NCBI RefSeq assembly: GCF_019492055.1
Contig: NZ_JAICBX010000001.1
Location: forward strand, 186,001 to 250,000
Direction of reading: 5' to 3'
DNA length: 64,000 nt
Origin: Flavimaribacter sediminis
Lineage (GTDB): Bacteria; Pseudomonadota; Alphaproteobacteria; Rhizobiales; Rhizobiaceae
The notes under the pieces: generated by a model
The model's database searches: none
What the model was told of the DNA's origin: nothing
What the model saw: the letters and a program-made list of their open reading frames with translations, nothing else
Shown here: positions 1 through 8,777 of the stretch, in pieces
Layout: each line of letters opens with the position of its first letter
How positions within the stretch are numbered: the stretch's first letter is position 1
Program-made: the position numbers and the translations under genes

Positions 1-1
1 G

Positions 2-817
2 CATGTCGGCGCGAAGGACGCGCGCAACGTCGTCATTGACGAGACGATGCGCGCGGATTTCGCGTTGTCCGTGCTCGATGCGCTGCCGGGCGCCAAACAT
101 CACTTTACGGACACGACCGTCGGTCCGCTGCGGATGAAGAAGAGCGAGGCCGAGTTCGCCGAATTGAAGATGAACGCCGGTATTGCCGACAAGGCCATGC
201 AGGCGGCTTTCAACGCCATTAGACCCGGCATGCGCGAGCTGGAGGTTGCCGACATCATCGGCAAGGTCTTCGACGACCATGGCGCGAAGCCGCTGTTCCG
301 GATCGTCGGCACCGGCAGAAACGGGGCGTTTCCCCATCACCATACCGGCGACACCGTGATCCGCGAGGGCGACGCCATCGTCATCGATATCGGCGCGCAG
401 AAAGGCGACTTTTCCTCCGACATCACACGCATGGTGGTGGTGGGCGAAAGTCCCGAAGGGTACGACGACGTGCACGCCGTTGTGGAAGCCGCCGTGCAGG
501 CCGCTCTCGACGCCTCGCGTCCGGGCGCGCGGGCGCGCGACGTCGATCAAGCGGCGCGGGACGTGATCACGGCCGCCGGATACGGCCCCTATTTCGTACA
601 CCGCACCGGCCACGGCATGGGTATCGAACCCCACGAGCCGCCATGGGTCACATCCACATCCGAGACGATCCTCGAAGCCGGAATGGTGTATTCGATCGAG
701 CCCGGCATCTACCTGCCGGACCGCTTTGGCCTCCGGCTCGAGGATATTGTCTTCCTGCGCGAAGACGGTCCGGAAATCCTGTCGGAGCTTCCGCGCGACG
801 CGTTCCGGGCAGGGTGA
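2..817 (+). CDS. M24 family aminopeptidase P-like metallopeptidase (5' end outside window)
   Basis: The frame is open from base 2, so the gene is cut by the window edge; only the C-terminal catalytic half is present. This part has the pita-bread fold signature of the M24 family (Xaa-Pro aminopeptidase, creatinase, prolidase), which uses two metal ions to hydrolyse bonds next to proline or related amidino/amide substrates in the cytoplasm. Counting from the internal Met at 47, the expected five metal ligands are all visible: D114 (VIDIG), D125 (SSDITR), H189 (GHGMG), E218 (SIEPG) and E232 (LRLEDIV). The stop lies only 4 bp before the hydantoinase-B gene, so the two are probably co-transcribed. 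That context suggests catabolism of an amide or cyclic amide rather than general peptide turnover, but the exact substrate cannot be told. Confidence 0.85.
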   Translation, partial: HVGAKDARNVVIDETMRADFALSVLDALPGAKHHFTDTTVGPLRMKKSEAEFAELKMNAGIADKAMQAAFNAIRPGMRELEVADIIGKVFDDHGAKPLFRIVGTGRNGAFPHHHTGDTVIREGDAIVIDIGAQKGDFSSDITRMVVVGESPEGYDDVHAVVEAAVQAALDASRPGARARDVDQAARDVITAAGYGPYFVHRTGHGMGIEPHEPPWVTSTSETILEAGMVYSIEPGIYLPDRFGLRLEDIVFLREDGPEILSELPRDAFRAG

Positions 818-821
818 CGTC

Positions 822-2402
822 ATGACGGCCGGAACCGTTACGGATCAGTTCACCGCATCGGTGATCCAGGCGAGCCTTGTCGCCGCCGCCGACGAGATGT
901 TCGCGGTTCTGCGCAAGACCGCGATGAGCCCGATCATCTACGAGGTGCTGGATGTCGGGACCGGCGTGACCGACGCCGACGGCGAACTGGTGAGTTCCGG
1001 CGCTGGCATTCCGACATTCGTGGGCGTGCTCGACAAGGCGGTCAGGCGGATCGTCGAACTGCACGGCAAGGAGACGATCCTGCCGGGCGACATGTACGTG
1101 ACCAACGATCCCTATTACGGCGGCGTGACGCATCTCAACGACGTGGTCATCGCGCTTCCTGTATTCGCGGACGGAAAACTGATCGCCTGGACGGCCTCGA
1201 TTGCGCACTGGAACGACATTGGCGGCCGGGTGGCCGGCTCCATGTCGACGGAAGCAAGCGAGATCTTTCAGGAGGGCCTGAGATTGCCCGCGGTCAAGCT
1301 GATGCAGGGCGGCAAGCCGATCGCCGCCGTCTTCGACATCATATCCGCCAATTCGAGGCTTCCGGATTTTGCGCGGGGCGACCTCTGGGCGCAGGTCGCA
1401 GCCTCCCGCATCGCCGAAAAGCGGCTTGTCGAACTGGTCGCGACCTATGGCGCGGAGGCGTTCGAAGCTGCGCTCGACATGCTTTTCGAGGAGGGCGAGC
1501 GGCGCGCGCGGGCGGGACTGGCGACGCTTCCGGAAGGGACTTACGCCATTGAGGAAGAACAGGATGACGGCGCGATCTGGCGCGCGTCGATCACCGTCTC
1601 CGGCGACAGGTTTACGGTGGATCTGCGCGGCAATCCGCTACAGCGGGCCGCTCCGTACAATACCAGCCGCGACGGCGCGGTGATTTCCGCGCAGATGATC
1701 TTCAAGGCGCTGTCCGATCCGACGCTCTTCGCCAACGCCGGATCGTTTCGTTTGCTGGACGTTCTGACGACGCCAGGAACGATTTTCCACGCGACGGGGG
1801 TCGCTCCGCACGGCTATTATTTCGAAACCCGGATCCGGCTTTACGACATGCTGTGGCAATGTATCGCCAGGGCGATGCCGGATCGGCTGCCGGCCGGCCA
1901 TTTCGCCTCGATCTGCGGCACGGTGATCGCCGGCAGTCATCCGGATCACGGCCGTCGCTTCACCATGGTGGAGCCGCAGATGGGCGGCTGGGGCGCCACG
2001 GCCGAACGCGACGGGCTGGACGCCATGTATTCCTGCAGTCACGGCGAAACCTTCAACTGCCCGGTCGAAATCGCCGAAACGCGCTACGGCCTCGATGTCG
2101 AATACAAGAAGCTGAACGACAGCGACGAAGGGCGTGGTCTCCACAAGGGCGGCAAGGGGTTGTCGCTGGCCTATACGCTAAGAGGCCCGGCGTTGCTTTC
2201 CGCAGGCTACAGTCGCACCAGACAGCCGGTCTGGGGACTGAATGGCGGTGAAGAGGGGGGAACCAACGGCTTTGCCATTCGCCGCCGCGACGGGACCACG
2301 ACCGATCACGCATTCGCCAGCGGCGTGGAACTGGAGGCGGGAGACACGGTGCTTATCCATACGGCAAATGGCGGCGGCTGGGGGAAGCTTGAGGGGCGGT
2401 GA
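822..2402 (+). CDS. Hydantoinase B / oxoprolinase family protein (HyuB-type)
   Basis: 526 residues, the full length of a stand-alone HyuB subunit (N-methylhydantoinase B, acetone carboxylase alpha family). Recognisable blocks are the N-terminal DPxxxEVL-like region, the GDMYVTNDPYYGG motif near residue 90, the glycine-rich VEPQMGGWGAT segment and the C-terminal TANGGGWG tail. HyuB normally works with HyuA in ATP-dependent opening of hydantoins or 5-oxoproline; no HyuA gene is adjacent inside the window, although it could lie upstream of base 1. The reading frame is open further upstream (from 726), but the ATG at 822 follows the previous stop by 4 bp with AGGG just before it and begins at the family's usual N terminus. 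The substrate is unknown. Confidence 0.85.
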   Translation: MTAGTVTDQFTASVIQASLVAAADEMFAVLRKTAMSPIIYEVLDVGTGVTDADGELVSSGAGIPTFVGVLDKAVRRIVELHGKETILPGDMYVTNDPYYGGVTHLNDVVIALPVFADGKLIAWTASIAHWNDIGGRVAGSMSTEASEIFQEGLRLPAVKLMQGGKPIAAVFDIISANSRLPDFARGDLWAQVAASRIAEKRLVELVATYGAEAFEAALDMLFEEGERRARAGLATLPEGTYAIEEEQDDGAIWRASITVSGDRFTVDLRGNPLQRAAPYNTSRDGAVISAQMIFKALSDPTLFANAGSFRLLDVLTTPGTIFHATGVAPHGYYFETRIRLYDMLWQCIARAMPDRLPAGHFASICGTVIAGSHPDHGRRFTMVEPQMGGWGATAERDGLDAMYSCSHGETFNCPVEIAETRYGLDVEYKKLNDSDEGRGLHKGGKGLSLAYTLRGPALLSAGYSRTRQPVWGLNGGEEGGTNGFAIRRRDGTTTDHAFASGVELEAGDTVLIHTANGGGWGKLEGR

Positions 2403-2498
2403 ATGGCCGTAATGCCAACCACTGAAATATGAACGTCATACTCGCGGTTTAACCAGAGCGGAACAATTCAGTTTCCGACAAACCACGAGGACGATTCC

Positions 2499-3479
2499 AT
2501 GAAAAGACTTGCACTGTCTCTCGTTGCCGCCGCGGTGATCGCCGGCCAGGCAATGGCCCAGGATGTATCCGGTAAGCTGGTGCTCTACACATCGCAGCCG
2601 AACCAGGATGCGCAGGCGACTGTCGACGCTTTCAAGGCGAAATATCCGGACGTCGACGTCGAGTGGATTCGCGACGGCACAACGAAGGTAATGGCGAAGC
2701 TGCGGGCCGAGTTCGAAGCCGGCGCACCGCAGCCTGACGTGCTTTTGATCGCCGACATGGTCACCATGGAGGGCCTTAAGCAGGAAGGTCGTCTGATGGC
2801 GCACGAAGACGCCGACATCTCTGCCTACGATCCGGCGATCATGGACGACGACAAGAATTATTTCTCCACCAAGCTGATCACGACCGGCATTGTCTACAAC
2901 GCCGAAGCGCCGATGAAGCCGGCCTCCTACAAGGATCTCCTGAAACCGGAAGCCAAGGACAAGCTGGCCATGCCTTCGCCGCTCACGTCGGGCGCCGCGA
3001 CGATCCACATGGCGGCAATCACCGCTCATCCCGAGCTTGGCTGGGATTTCTATGAAGGCCGGGCCGAGCAGGGCGCCAACCCGCAGGGCGGCAATGGCGG
3101 CACATACAAGGCGATCGCTGGCGGCGAAAAGCTGTACGGTTTCGTCGTCGACTTCCTGCCTATCCGCAACAAGCTCGACGGCGCGCCCGTCGAATTCGTC
3201 TTCCCGATCGAAGGCGTTTCGGCTGTGACCGAACCGGTGGCGATCCTGTCGACCGCAAAGAACCCGGCGGCCGCCAAGGCGTTCGTCGATTTCCTGATCT
3301 CGAAGGAAGGCCAGGAACTGGCTTCGAGCCAAGGCTATCTGCCGGCGCATCCGGACGTCGCTCCGCCGGAAGGCTTCCCGGCCCGAGACCAGATCAAGCT
3401 TCTCCCGTTCGATCCTGCCGACGCGCTGAAAAACGATACGGAAAACAAGATGAAGTTCACCGAGATCTTCGGTGGCTGA
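2499..3479 (+). CDS. ABC transporter periplasmic solute-binding protein (iron/phosphonate FbpA-like class)
   Basis: 326 residues with an N-terminal Sec signal peptide (positive MKR, hydrophobic core, likely cleavage after AMA at residue 20). The mature part has the family 1/6 binding-protein look: LVLYTSQPN at the start, a TGIVYN hinge segment, and an AAKAFVDFLISKEGQE motif near the C terminus. This layout is shared by ferric-iron, 2-aminoethylphosphonate, thiamine and polyamine binders, so the ligand cannot be assigned. It starts an operon with the permease, whose GTG start overlaps this stop by 8 bp. Genes just upstream concern amide hydrolysis, so the ligand might be an organic nitrogen compound; this is inference only. 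Confidence 0.85.
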   Translation: MKRLALSLVAAAVIAGQAMAQDVSGKLVLYTSQPNQDAQATVDAFKAKYPDVDVEWIRDGTTKVMAKLRAEFEAGAPQPDVLLIADMVTMEGLKQEGRLMAHEDADISAYDPAIMDDDKNYFSTKLITTGIVYNAEAPMKPASYKDLLKPEAKDKLAMPSPLTSGAATIHMAAITAHPELGWDFYEGRAEQGANPQGGNGGTYKAIAGGEKLYGFVVDFLPIRNKLDGAPVEFVFPIEGVSAVTEPVAILSTAKNPAAAKAFVDFLISKEGQELASSQGYLPAHPDVAPPEGFPARDQIKLLPFDPADALKNDTENKMKFTEIFGG

Positions 3480-4437
3480 CGGCAACATAAAACTCAAACT
3501 ATTCGACGGCGAGGGGCTGACCCTCGCCGTTCTTGTTTTCATTGCGGCGATCCTGTTCGGTCTGCCGCTTTTTCTGCTTCTGAAAACTGGATTGTCAGGT
3601 GACGCGGGCTGGTCGCTGACGCCCGTTTTCGAGGCGTTTCAGAGCCGCTCTGTGCTGCGGGCCCTTTGGAATTCGCTGGAAAGCAGCTTTCTTTCCGCGC
3701 TTCTGGCGCTGTTCATCGGCGCGCTGCTTGCGCTGATTGTCGGTCTCACGGATGTTCGCTGGAAGGCGGTGACCGTCTTTTTGATCCTGCTGCCGATGAT
3801 GATCCCGCCGCATGTGACGGCGATCGCCTGGATTCAGGCGCTCGGGCCGTCCAGCCCGGTTCTGCGCTGGCTGGGCCTGGCGCCGGAACTGGGCAGCACG
3901 CACCCGATCTATTCGCGCGAGGGGCTGGTCTTCATGCTCGCTGTCCAGCATTCGCCGCTCGTGTTTCTGGTCGTTCGCGCCGGCCTGCGCGGACTGCCGC
4001 GTGATCTGTTCGACGCGGCGCGGGTGAGCGGCGCCGGCGCGCTGATGCTGGGCCACAGGATATTGCTGCCGCTGCTCTTGCCGTCACTCGTGGCCGGCTT
4101 TGCACTCGCCTTCGTTTCGGCGCTTGGCAATTTCGGCATCACCGCGCTGATCGGCATTCCGGCGCGATACACGACGTTGCCGGTGCTGATCTGGCGGCGG
4201 CTGGCGAGTTTCGGCCCTGACGTGCTTGGCGACGTGGCGGTTTTGGCGGTGATTGTTGCGATTGTGGCGATCTTCGCCGTCACGATGCAGATCCTTTGGC
4301 AGAACCGGACGCGGCTCGGCCTTGTCGGGCAAAGCGGCCGGCCTCTCGAAATCGCGCTTGGCCGCTGGCGACCGGCTGTGGAATTCCTGCTCGGCGCGGG
4401 ATTGCGGTTACGCTCGTCCTGCCGCTGTCCTCCCTGA
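3472..4437 (+). CDS. FbpB-like ABC permease, N-terminal half (frameshifted)
   Basis: 321 residues from a GTG start. It contains the first six-helix permease domain of the fused two-domain FbpB type, with the ATPase-contact EAA loop visible as FDAARVSGAG followed by LLPLLLPSLV. Homology-like sequence stops at about 4401: the frame runs on through a short Arg/Ser/Cys-rich tail that does not look like membrane protein and then ends. The second permease domain continues at once in another frame. The natural product would be a single protein of about 570 residues. The break sits in GCGGG at 4396-4400, where one more G would restore the frame, so a sequencing or assembly error is as likely as true inactivation. 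Confidence 0.75.
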   Translation: MADGNIKLKLFDGEGLTLAVLVFIAAILFGLPLFLLLKTGLSGDAGWSLTPVFEAFQSRSVLRALWNSLESSFLSALLALFIGALLALIVGLTDVRWKAVTVFLILLPMMIPPHVTAIAWIQALGPSSPVLRWLGLAPELGSTHPIYSREGLVFMLAVQHSPLVFLVVRAGLRGLPRDLFDAARVSGAGALMLGHRILLPLLLPSLVAGFALAFVSALGNFGITALIGIPARYTTLPVLIWRRLASFGPDVLGDVAVLAVIVAIVAIFAVTMQILWQNRTRLGLVGQSGRPLEIALGRWRPAVEFLLGAGLRLRSSCRCPP

Positions 4438-5189
4438 TCGCTACGTCTCTGGTCAAGACCTATGGATTGCCGCTGGCGCTCGAGACGTTTACGCTCGATA
4501 ATTTCACCGAGATCCTGTTCCGGCAATCCGTGACTGTGAGAGCCTTCGTCAATTCGACCCTGATTGCCGGATGCGCTGCTGCGCTGCTTGCCTTCTTCGC
4601 CATCATGATCGGCTACTACATGCAGAAACGCGGACGCAGCCGGTGGTTTGCGGGCGGCGTGGCCGGGATGGGCGACATCGCTTACGCCATTCCGGGGCTG
4701 GTGATATCCATCGGCTTCATCCTCGCCTTTATTCGACCGCTGCCGCTGATCGACCGGTCGCTCTACGGAACGAGCGGGATTATCCTCATCGCCTATCTCT
4801 GCGCCTTCTTCGCCATTGCACTGAAGCCTGTCGGCGCGGCTTACGCACAGCTTGATCGTTCGCTGGACGACGCGGCGCGCGTCTCCGGCGCGCGCTTTTA
4901 TCTGCGTATCCGATCGGTGTTCTTTCCATTGATTTTACCGGCTGCGGCATCGGGTGCGATCCTTGTGTTCCTGACCGCCTATAATGAGGTGACGGTGTCG
5001 GCGCTGCTGTGGTCGACCGGCAACGAGACCATTGGCACGACGATCTTCAACTACGAGGATGGCGGCTACACGACGCTTGCCTCCGCCATGGCGAGCCTGA
5101 CGGTTCTGGCGACGATCGTCCTGATGCTCGGGCTGAACCTCGTCTCCGGAAAGCTGCCGGCCGGCGTCATTCCCTGGCGCAACGACTGA
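4296..5189 (+). CDS. FbpB-like ABC permease, C-terminal half (frameshifted)
   Basis: The open frame has its first ATG at 4296, but the protein only looks real from about 4401 (GIAVTLVLP), where it takes over from the upstream half. From there it shows six hydrophobic segments and a second EAA loop (LDDAARVSGARFY ... FFPLILPA), typical of the second domain of FbpB-like permeases. Read alone it would begin in the middle of the first helix of this domain and has no ribosome-binding site at that point. If the frameshift is real, the importer is probably inactive; if it is a sequence error, the gene is one CDS 3472-5189. It is followed by a convergent ATPase gene. Confidence 0.7.
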   Translation: MAEPDAARPCRAKRPASRNRAWPLATGCGIPARRGIAVTLVLPLSSLIATSLVKTYGLPLALETFTLDNFTEILFRQSVTVRAFVNSTLIAGCAAALLAFFAIMIGYYMQKRGRSRWFAGGVAGMGDIAYAIPGLVISIGFILAFIRPLPLIDRSLYGTSGIILIAYLCAFFAIALKPVGAAYAQLDRSLDDAARVSGARFYLRIRSVFFPLILPAAASGAILVFLTAYNEVTVSALLWSTGNETIGTTIFNYEDGGYTTLASAMASLTVLATIVLMLGLNLVSGKLPAGVIPWRND

Positions 5190-5208
5190 GCAGACTGTTA
5201 CATTTTTT

Positions 5209-5228
5209 ACCCGCGCAGACGCGCGGGT
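5209..5228. terminator. Hairpin between convergent permease and ATPase genes
   Basis: ACCCGCGC and GCGCGGGT form a perfect 8-bp stem around the loop AGAC, 20 bp after the permease stop. There is no T tract downstream on either strand, so it could be a weak bidirectional terminator or simply a 3' stabilising structure. Confidence 0.45.
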
Positions 5229-5353
5229 CGCAGGATGCCGAACCAAGTTCGGTATGAGGGTAAATATAAGGAAATAATGGAATATTCTACTTTATCGCGG
5301 GCTTGACGCGCAAACTGGAGAGTAACCGGCTCACCTTATGCCGGGAAGCAAAC

Positions 5354-6379
5354 TCAGTCCGGCAGCAGCCAGGCCGACCGGATCGTGACCGGAACGGCAT
5401 CGCCGGGCTTCGCCTTGCGATCGAGCACCAGCGGAAGCGCTTCGTCGACGCCGTCGACTGTCAGGCGCGCCTCCCATACGCCGCCGCGATAGACGATGGT
5501 CCTGATGCTGGCGGCAAGTCCGTCCGCGTCGACCGTCACGTCCGCGGGGCGGATCACCGCGCGCGCCTGGCGGCCGGTCTTGTCGCCGGTTTCGACCGGA
5601 ACGGTTTTGCCCGCAATCATCGCCGCGCCATTGCCGTCGTAGAGCGCCGGAACGATTGCGCTCTGGCCGATGAACCGCGCAACCTTCTCGCTTTCCGGAA
5701 ACCGGTAGATATCGTCCGGGGCGCCGACCTGCAGGAAGCGGCCGTTTTCCATAACGGCGATCCGGTCGGCGAGCGCCATACCCTCGCGCTGATCGTGGGT
5801 GATGAAGAGCGTTGTTGCTCCGGCCATCTTGTGGAAGGCGGCCAGCTCTTCCTCCATCGAGGACCTGAGATGCGGATCGAGATTGGCGAGAGGCTCATCC
5901 ATGAGGATCGTGTCCGCGTTGCCCGCCAGGCAACGGGCAAGGGCGACGCGCTGACGCTGACCGCCGGAGAGTTCGGACGGTTTGCGCTCTTCGAAACCGG
6001 TCAGCGAGACCGCTTCGATCTGGCGTGCAGCGATATCGTGGGCCTTGCGCTTGCCAAGACCAGCGGCTTTGACCGGAAAGGCGACATTGTCGACGACCGT
6101 CATGTGCGGCCATAGCGCGTAGGACTGGAAGACCATTCCGACGCGGCGCTGTTCGGGCGGCAGATGCAGGCCGGGGCCGGCGACTGATCTGCCGTTGATC
6201 AGGATTTCGCCGGAATCCAGCGTCTCAAGTCCGGCGATCATCCTCAACAGGGTTGTCTTGCCGCATCCCGATGCGCCCAGGATGACGAAGAATTCTCCGT
6301 CTGCAATTTCCGCCGAGACGTGATTGACGGCCGCATGCTTGCCGAAGGTCTTGACTGCCGATCTTATCGATACCGACAA
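5354..6379 (-). CDS. ABC transporter ATP-binding protein (FbpC/PotA-like)
   Basis: 341 residues. The nucleotide-binding domain is complete: Walker A GASGCGKTT at 35-43, Q-loop Q85, signature LSGGQ at 137-141, Walker B ILMDEP at 158-163 and the switch H195. After about residue 235 follows a TOBE-like substrate/regulatory domain. This is the architecture of ATPases for ferric iron, polyamine and similar importers, and it most likely energises the frameshifted FbpB-like permease. Unusually it lies convergent to that permease rather than in the same operon. The start is a TTG at 6379 (MSVSIRSAVKTFG), with TGGAG about 7 bases upstream; no better start is seen. Confidence 0.85.
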   Translation of the reverse strand: MSVSIRSAVKTFGKHAAVNHVSAEIADGEFFVILGASGCGKTTLLRMIAGLETLDSGEILINGRSVAGPGLHLPPEQRRVGMVFQSYALWPHMTVVDNVAFPVKAAGLGKRKAHDIAARQIEAVSLTGFEERKPSELSGGQRQRVALARCLAGNADTILMDEPLANLDPHLRSSMEEELAAFHKMAGATTLFITHDQREGMALADRIAVMENGRFLQVGAPDDIYRFPESEKVARFIGQSAIVPALYDGNGAAMIAGKTVPVETGDKTGRQARAVIRPADVTVDADGLAASIRTIVYRGGVWEARLTVDGVDEALPLVLDRKAKPGDAVPVTIRSAWLLPD

Positions 6380-6507
6380 AACGTGCTCCAGTGTTGCGCC
6401 AATCGGGTCCGGGTACGAAATTTGTTCTTCAATTTTGTGACAGGTCTGGCGGCGGGCGGCAAATCCAGTTTATAAGTCCAACGTTTCGTAAAAGCGTGAG
6501 GTCGATC

Positions 6508-6846
6508 ATGGACGTACGACAGATCAACGAGGAATATTCGGTTGCGGGCCAGATCAGCGTGGACGATCTGGAGGCCATCAAGGCCGCCGGATTCAAGTCC
6601 ATTGTCTGTCACCGTCCCGATGGCGAAGCGGCCGGACAGCCTGACTTCGCAGAGATCGAAAAGGCGGCGAAAGCGCTTGGCCTGCAGATGCGGCACGTTC
6701 CGGTCGGGCCCATGGGCGTGGGCTACGAGCAGGTGCAGGCCTTCGTCGACGCGCTCGACGAACTGGATCGCCCGATGCTCGGCTACTGCCGTTCCGGCGC
6801 GCGCTCCACAGCCATCTACCAGCAGACGCTGCACATCCGCAACTGA
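6508..6846 (+). CDS. DUF442 / TIGR01244-type sulfurtransferase-phosphatase-like protein
   Basis: 112 residues starting at ATG 6508 (MDVRQI). It is the stand-alone form of the domain found at the N terminus of Blh-type (beta-lactamase-hydrolase-like) proteins, with a dual-specificity phosphatase-like fold. The active loop GYCRSGARS carries Cys94 and Arg99, matching the CRSG(A/T)R loop of the family, and an early loop VCHRPDGE near residue 33 also fits. Relatives act in sulfide/persulfide handling or have phosphatase activity; the role here is not established. It is monocistronic, divergent from the ABC ATPase gene (129 bp between them) and convergent with terC, separated by a GC hairpin. Confidence 0.8.
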   Translation: MDVRQINEEYSVAGQISVDDLEAIKAAGFKSIVCHRPDGEAAGQPDFAEIEKAAKALGLQMRHVPVGPMGVGYEQVQAFVDALDELDRPMLGYCRSGARSTAIYQQTLHIRN

Positions 6847-6856
6847 CCTGACAGGA

Positions 6857-6874
6857 CGGGGCGCGAACGCCCCG
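6857..6874. terminator. GC-rich hairpin between convergent genes
   Basis: CGGGGCG and CGCCCCG pair perfectly around a CGAA tetraloop, 10 bp after the preceding stop and 12 bp before the end of the minus-strand TerC gene. It lies where both convergent transcripts should end. No T run follows on either strand. Confidence 0.5.
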
Positions 6875-6886
6875 ACGCGACCGCAA

Positions 6887-7696
6887 TCAGGCGATCCGCT
6901 CCCTTTCTGCGCGCGCCTTGGCCCGCTTCTCCGCCAATATGCGTTGCTGGTAACGCCCCTGCACGACTTCGACCGCCACAAGGGTGAACAGGACGAAGTA
7001 GAAGGTGGATTTGGCCATCGGCTCGATGGCGTATCCGAAGAAGTGCAGATCGCCGATATGGCCGCCGTCCGACATCAGCATCACGCCGACGAGAAGCAGC
7101 ACGAACAGACCCAGCACTTCGTACATGCGGTTTTTCTGCAGGAAGTTGGCGACCGTATCCGCCATCAGCACCATAAGCGCGCCGGAAACCACGATTGCGG
7201 CGGTCATGACGATGAAATGATCCGTCAGCGCCACGGCCGACAGCACCGTGTCGAAGGAGAAGATCACATTCATGACGACGATCCAGAAAAGGGCTGCACG
7301 GACTGTTCGGCGGGTATATTCCAGCTCGTGATGCTCGAGGTCATCGACGCCGATCATGTGATAGATTTCTTTCATCGCCGTGTAGATCAGAAAGACGCCG
7401 CCGGCGAGAACGATCAGCGAATGGCCGCTGATCTGTCCGGAGATCCAGGGATGGTCGAGGACGAAGAGCGGCGCCTGCAGCAATCTGATGAGCTGCAAAA
7501 CGACGAAGAGAAGTGCGATCCTGAACACAATCGCCAGGATGATGCCGACCTTTCTGACCCAGGATTGCCGCGCCGGATCCACCTGCTTCGCCTCGATCGA
7601 GATGTAGAGCAGATTGTCGAAACCGAGCACCGTTTCCAGCGCAGTCAGGATGAGAAAGGTCGTGAGATTGTCGAGGGTGAAGAGATCGGCCAGCAT
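6887..7696 (-). CDS. TerC/Alx family integral membrane protein
   Basis: 269 residues with about seven or eight hydrophobic segments. The family hallmarks are present: ETVLGFDNLLYISI near the N terminus and NVIFSFDTVLSAVAL in the middle, each placing an acidic residue (FDN, FDT) within a membrane helix. TerC-family proteins are inner-membrane proteins linked to tellurite resistance and, for Alx-like members, manganese efflux and metal loading of exported proteins. The C terminus ends in a basic cytoplasmic tail (KRAKARAERERIA). It appears monocistronic; no ter operon partners are nearby, which favours the general metal-homeostasis role. Confidence 0.88.
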   Translation of the reverse strand: MLADLFTLDNLTTFLILTALETVLGFDNLLYISIEAKQVDPARQSWVRKVGIILAIVFRIALLFVVLQLIRLLQAPLFVLDHPWISGQISGHSLIVLAGGVFLIYTAMKEIYHMIGVDDLEHHELEYTRRTVRAALFWIVVMNVIFSFDTVLSAVALTDHFIVMTAAIVVSGALMVLMADTVANFLQKNRMYEVLGLFVLLLVGVMLMSDGGHIGDLHFFGYAIEPMAKSTFYFVLFTLVAVEVVQGRYQQRILAEKRAKARAERERIA

Positions 7697-7775
7697 CGGC
7701 GGCTCCGCTTTACGTGTGTTCCTTTGGAAATGTTAGCAAAGTGATCGCGAAATGAACACTTGCAATGGATAACGC

Positions 7776-8738
7776 TCAAGCGAGCTCCGGGATCCCGTCC
7801 GCCCACGAAACGAAGTCGATCATCACCTGGCGGGCGCCAGGCTCGGCCGTTTCGTTCAGTGTTTCATGTCGCATATTCTCGTAGATGCGCCAGGAGATAT
7901 TTTCCATGCCGGCCGACTGCATGCGCTTTGCTGTGACTTCGATCGCCTTGCCGTTTTCGACGCCTGCGTCCTGTCCGCCGCCGGTCAGGTAGACGGGAAG
8001 TTTTTTCGGCAGGACCTGGATCATCTTGGGATCGGCGGCGCGCAGATTCATGGCGATAACGTCCCGCCACATCGATATGGTGACCTGTTCCGAACCGGTG
8101 CACAGCGGGTCGGCCGCGTAGGCGGCGTTCGATTCGGCGTTGTGCGAGAGCCAGTCTTCGTAGATCTTCCGGTCTTTGATCTTCGCCGCCCATGCGTCGA
8201 TCGTGAGTTTCTGCAGGATGCGGCTTGGCGTGTCGGAGCCCTTGAGCATGCGTTCTGCGCTGAGGATCGCCAATGCCGCCCGCGCGGGAAGACCGGCTGC
8301 AAAGCCGTGGTTCCAGGCGGCGAGACCGGCCTGGCGTCCGGGATATGACAGGGCAAAATTGAAGGCGATGGCTGCCCCCATCGAATGTCCGAACGTGATC
8401 ACCGGAACATCCGCGTAACGCTGCCGTGCATGCTCGTTGACAGCCAGAACATCGGCGATCACCGGTTTCCAGTTTTCGGCTGACGGTCCCTTGCCGAACA
8501 TGCCGACGGATATGCCCGGGGCGACCGTTTCGCCATGGCCGCGATGATCGTGGGCGAAGACGGCGAAACCGCGCTTGGCGAGAAACGCCGCGAAATGCGC
8601 GTACCGGCCAGCGTGCTCTCCCATGCCGTGATTGATCTGCACGATCGCGCGACAGTCCTGCACAGGCTTCATATGCAAGAGATTGAGCGTAGCGCCGGTG
8701 GGCGACTCAAGGCTGCTTTTTTCGTCGAAAACAGGCAT
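7776..8738 (-). CDS. Alpha/beta hydrolase, monoacylglycerol lipase/lysophospholipase-like
   Basis: 320 residues with the classic alpha/beta hydrolase order: an oxyanion-hole region INHGMGEHAGRY near residue 36-46, the nucleophile elbow FGHSMG with Ser119, a likely acid Asp257 (GGGQDAG) and a catalytic His291 (MRHETLNE). The HGMGEHAGRY motif and the MRHE tail are those of the serine aminopeptidase S33/monoglyceride lipase (PldB-like) group. No signal peptide is seen, so it probably acts in the cytoplasm on lysophospholipids or monoacylglycerols. The gene is 39 bp downstream of the His-rich uncharacterised gene and in the same direction, so they may share a transcript. Confidence 0.85.
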   Translation of the reverse strand: MPVFDEKSSLESPTGATLNLLHMKPVQDCRAIVQINHGMGEHAGRYAHFAAFLAKRGFAVFAHDHRGHGETVAPGISVGMFGKGPSAENWKPVIADVLAVNEHARQRYADVPVITFGHSMGAAIAFNFALSYPGRQAGLAAWNHGFAAGLPARAALAILSAERMLKGSDTPSRILQKLTIDAWAAKIKDRKIYEDWLSHNAESNAAYAADPLCTGSEQVTISMWRDVIAMNLRAADPKMIQVLPKKLPVYLTGGGQDAGVENGKAIEVTAKRMQSAGMENISWRIYENMRHETLNETAEPGARQVMIDFVSWADGIPELA

Positions 8739-8777
8739 TGCCGGACAATGCCCGCAGGCGCTGCCGAAAACAACCGT

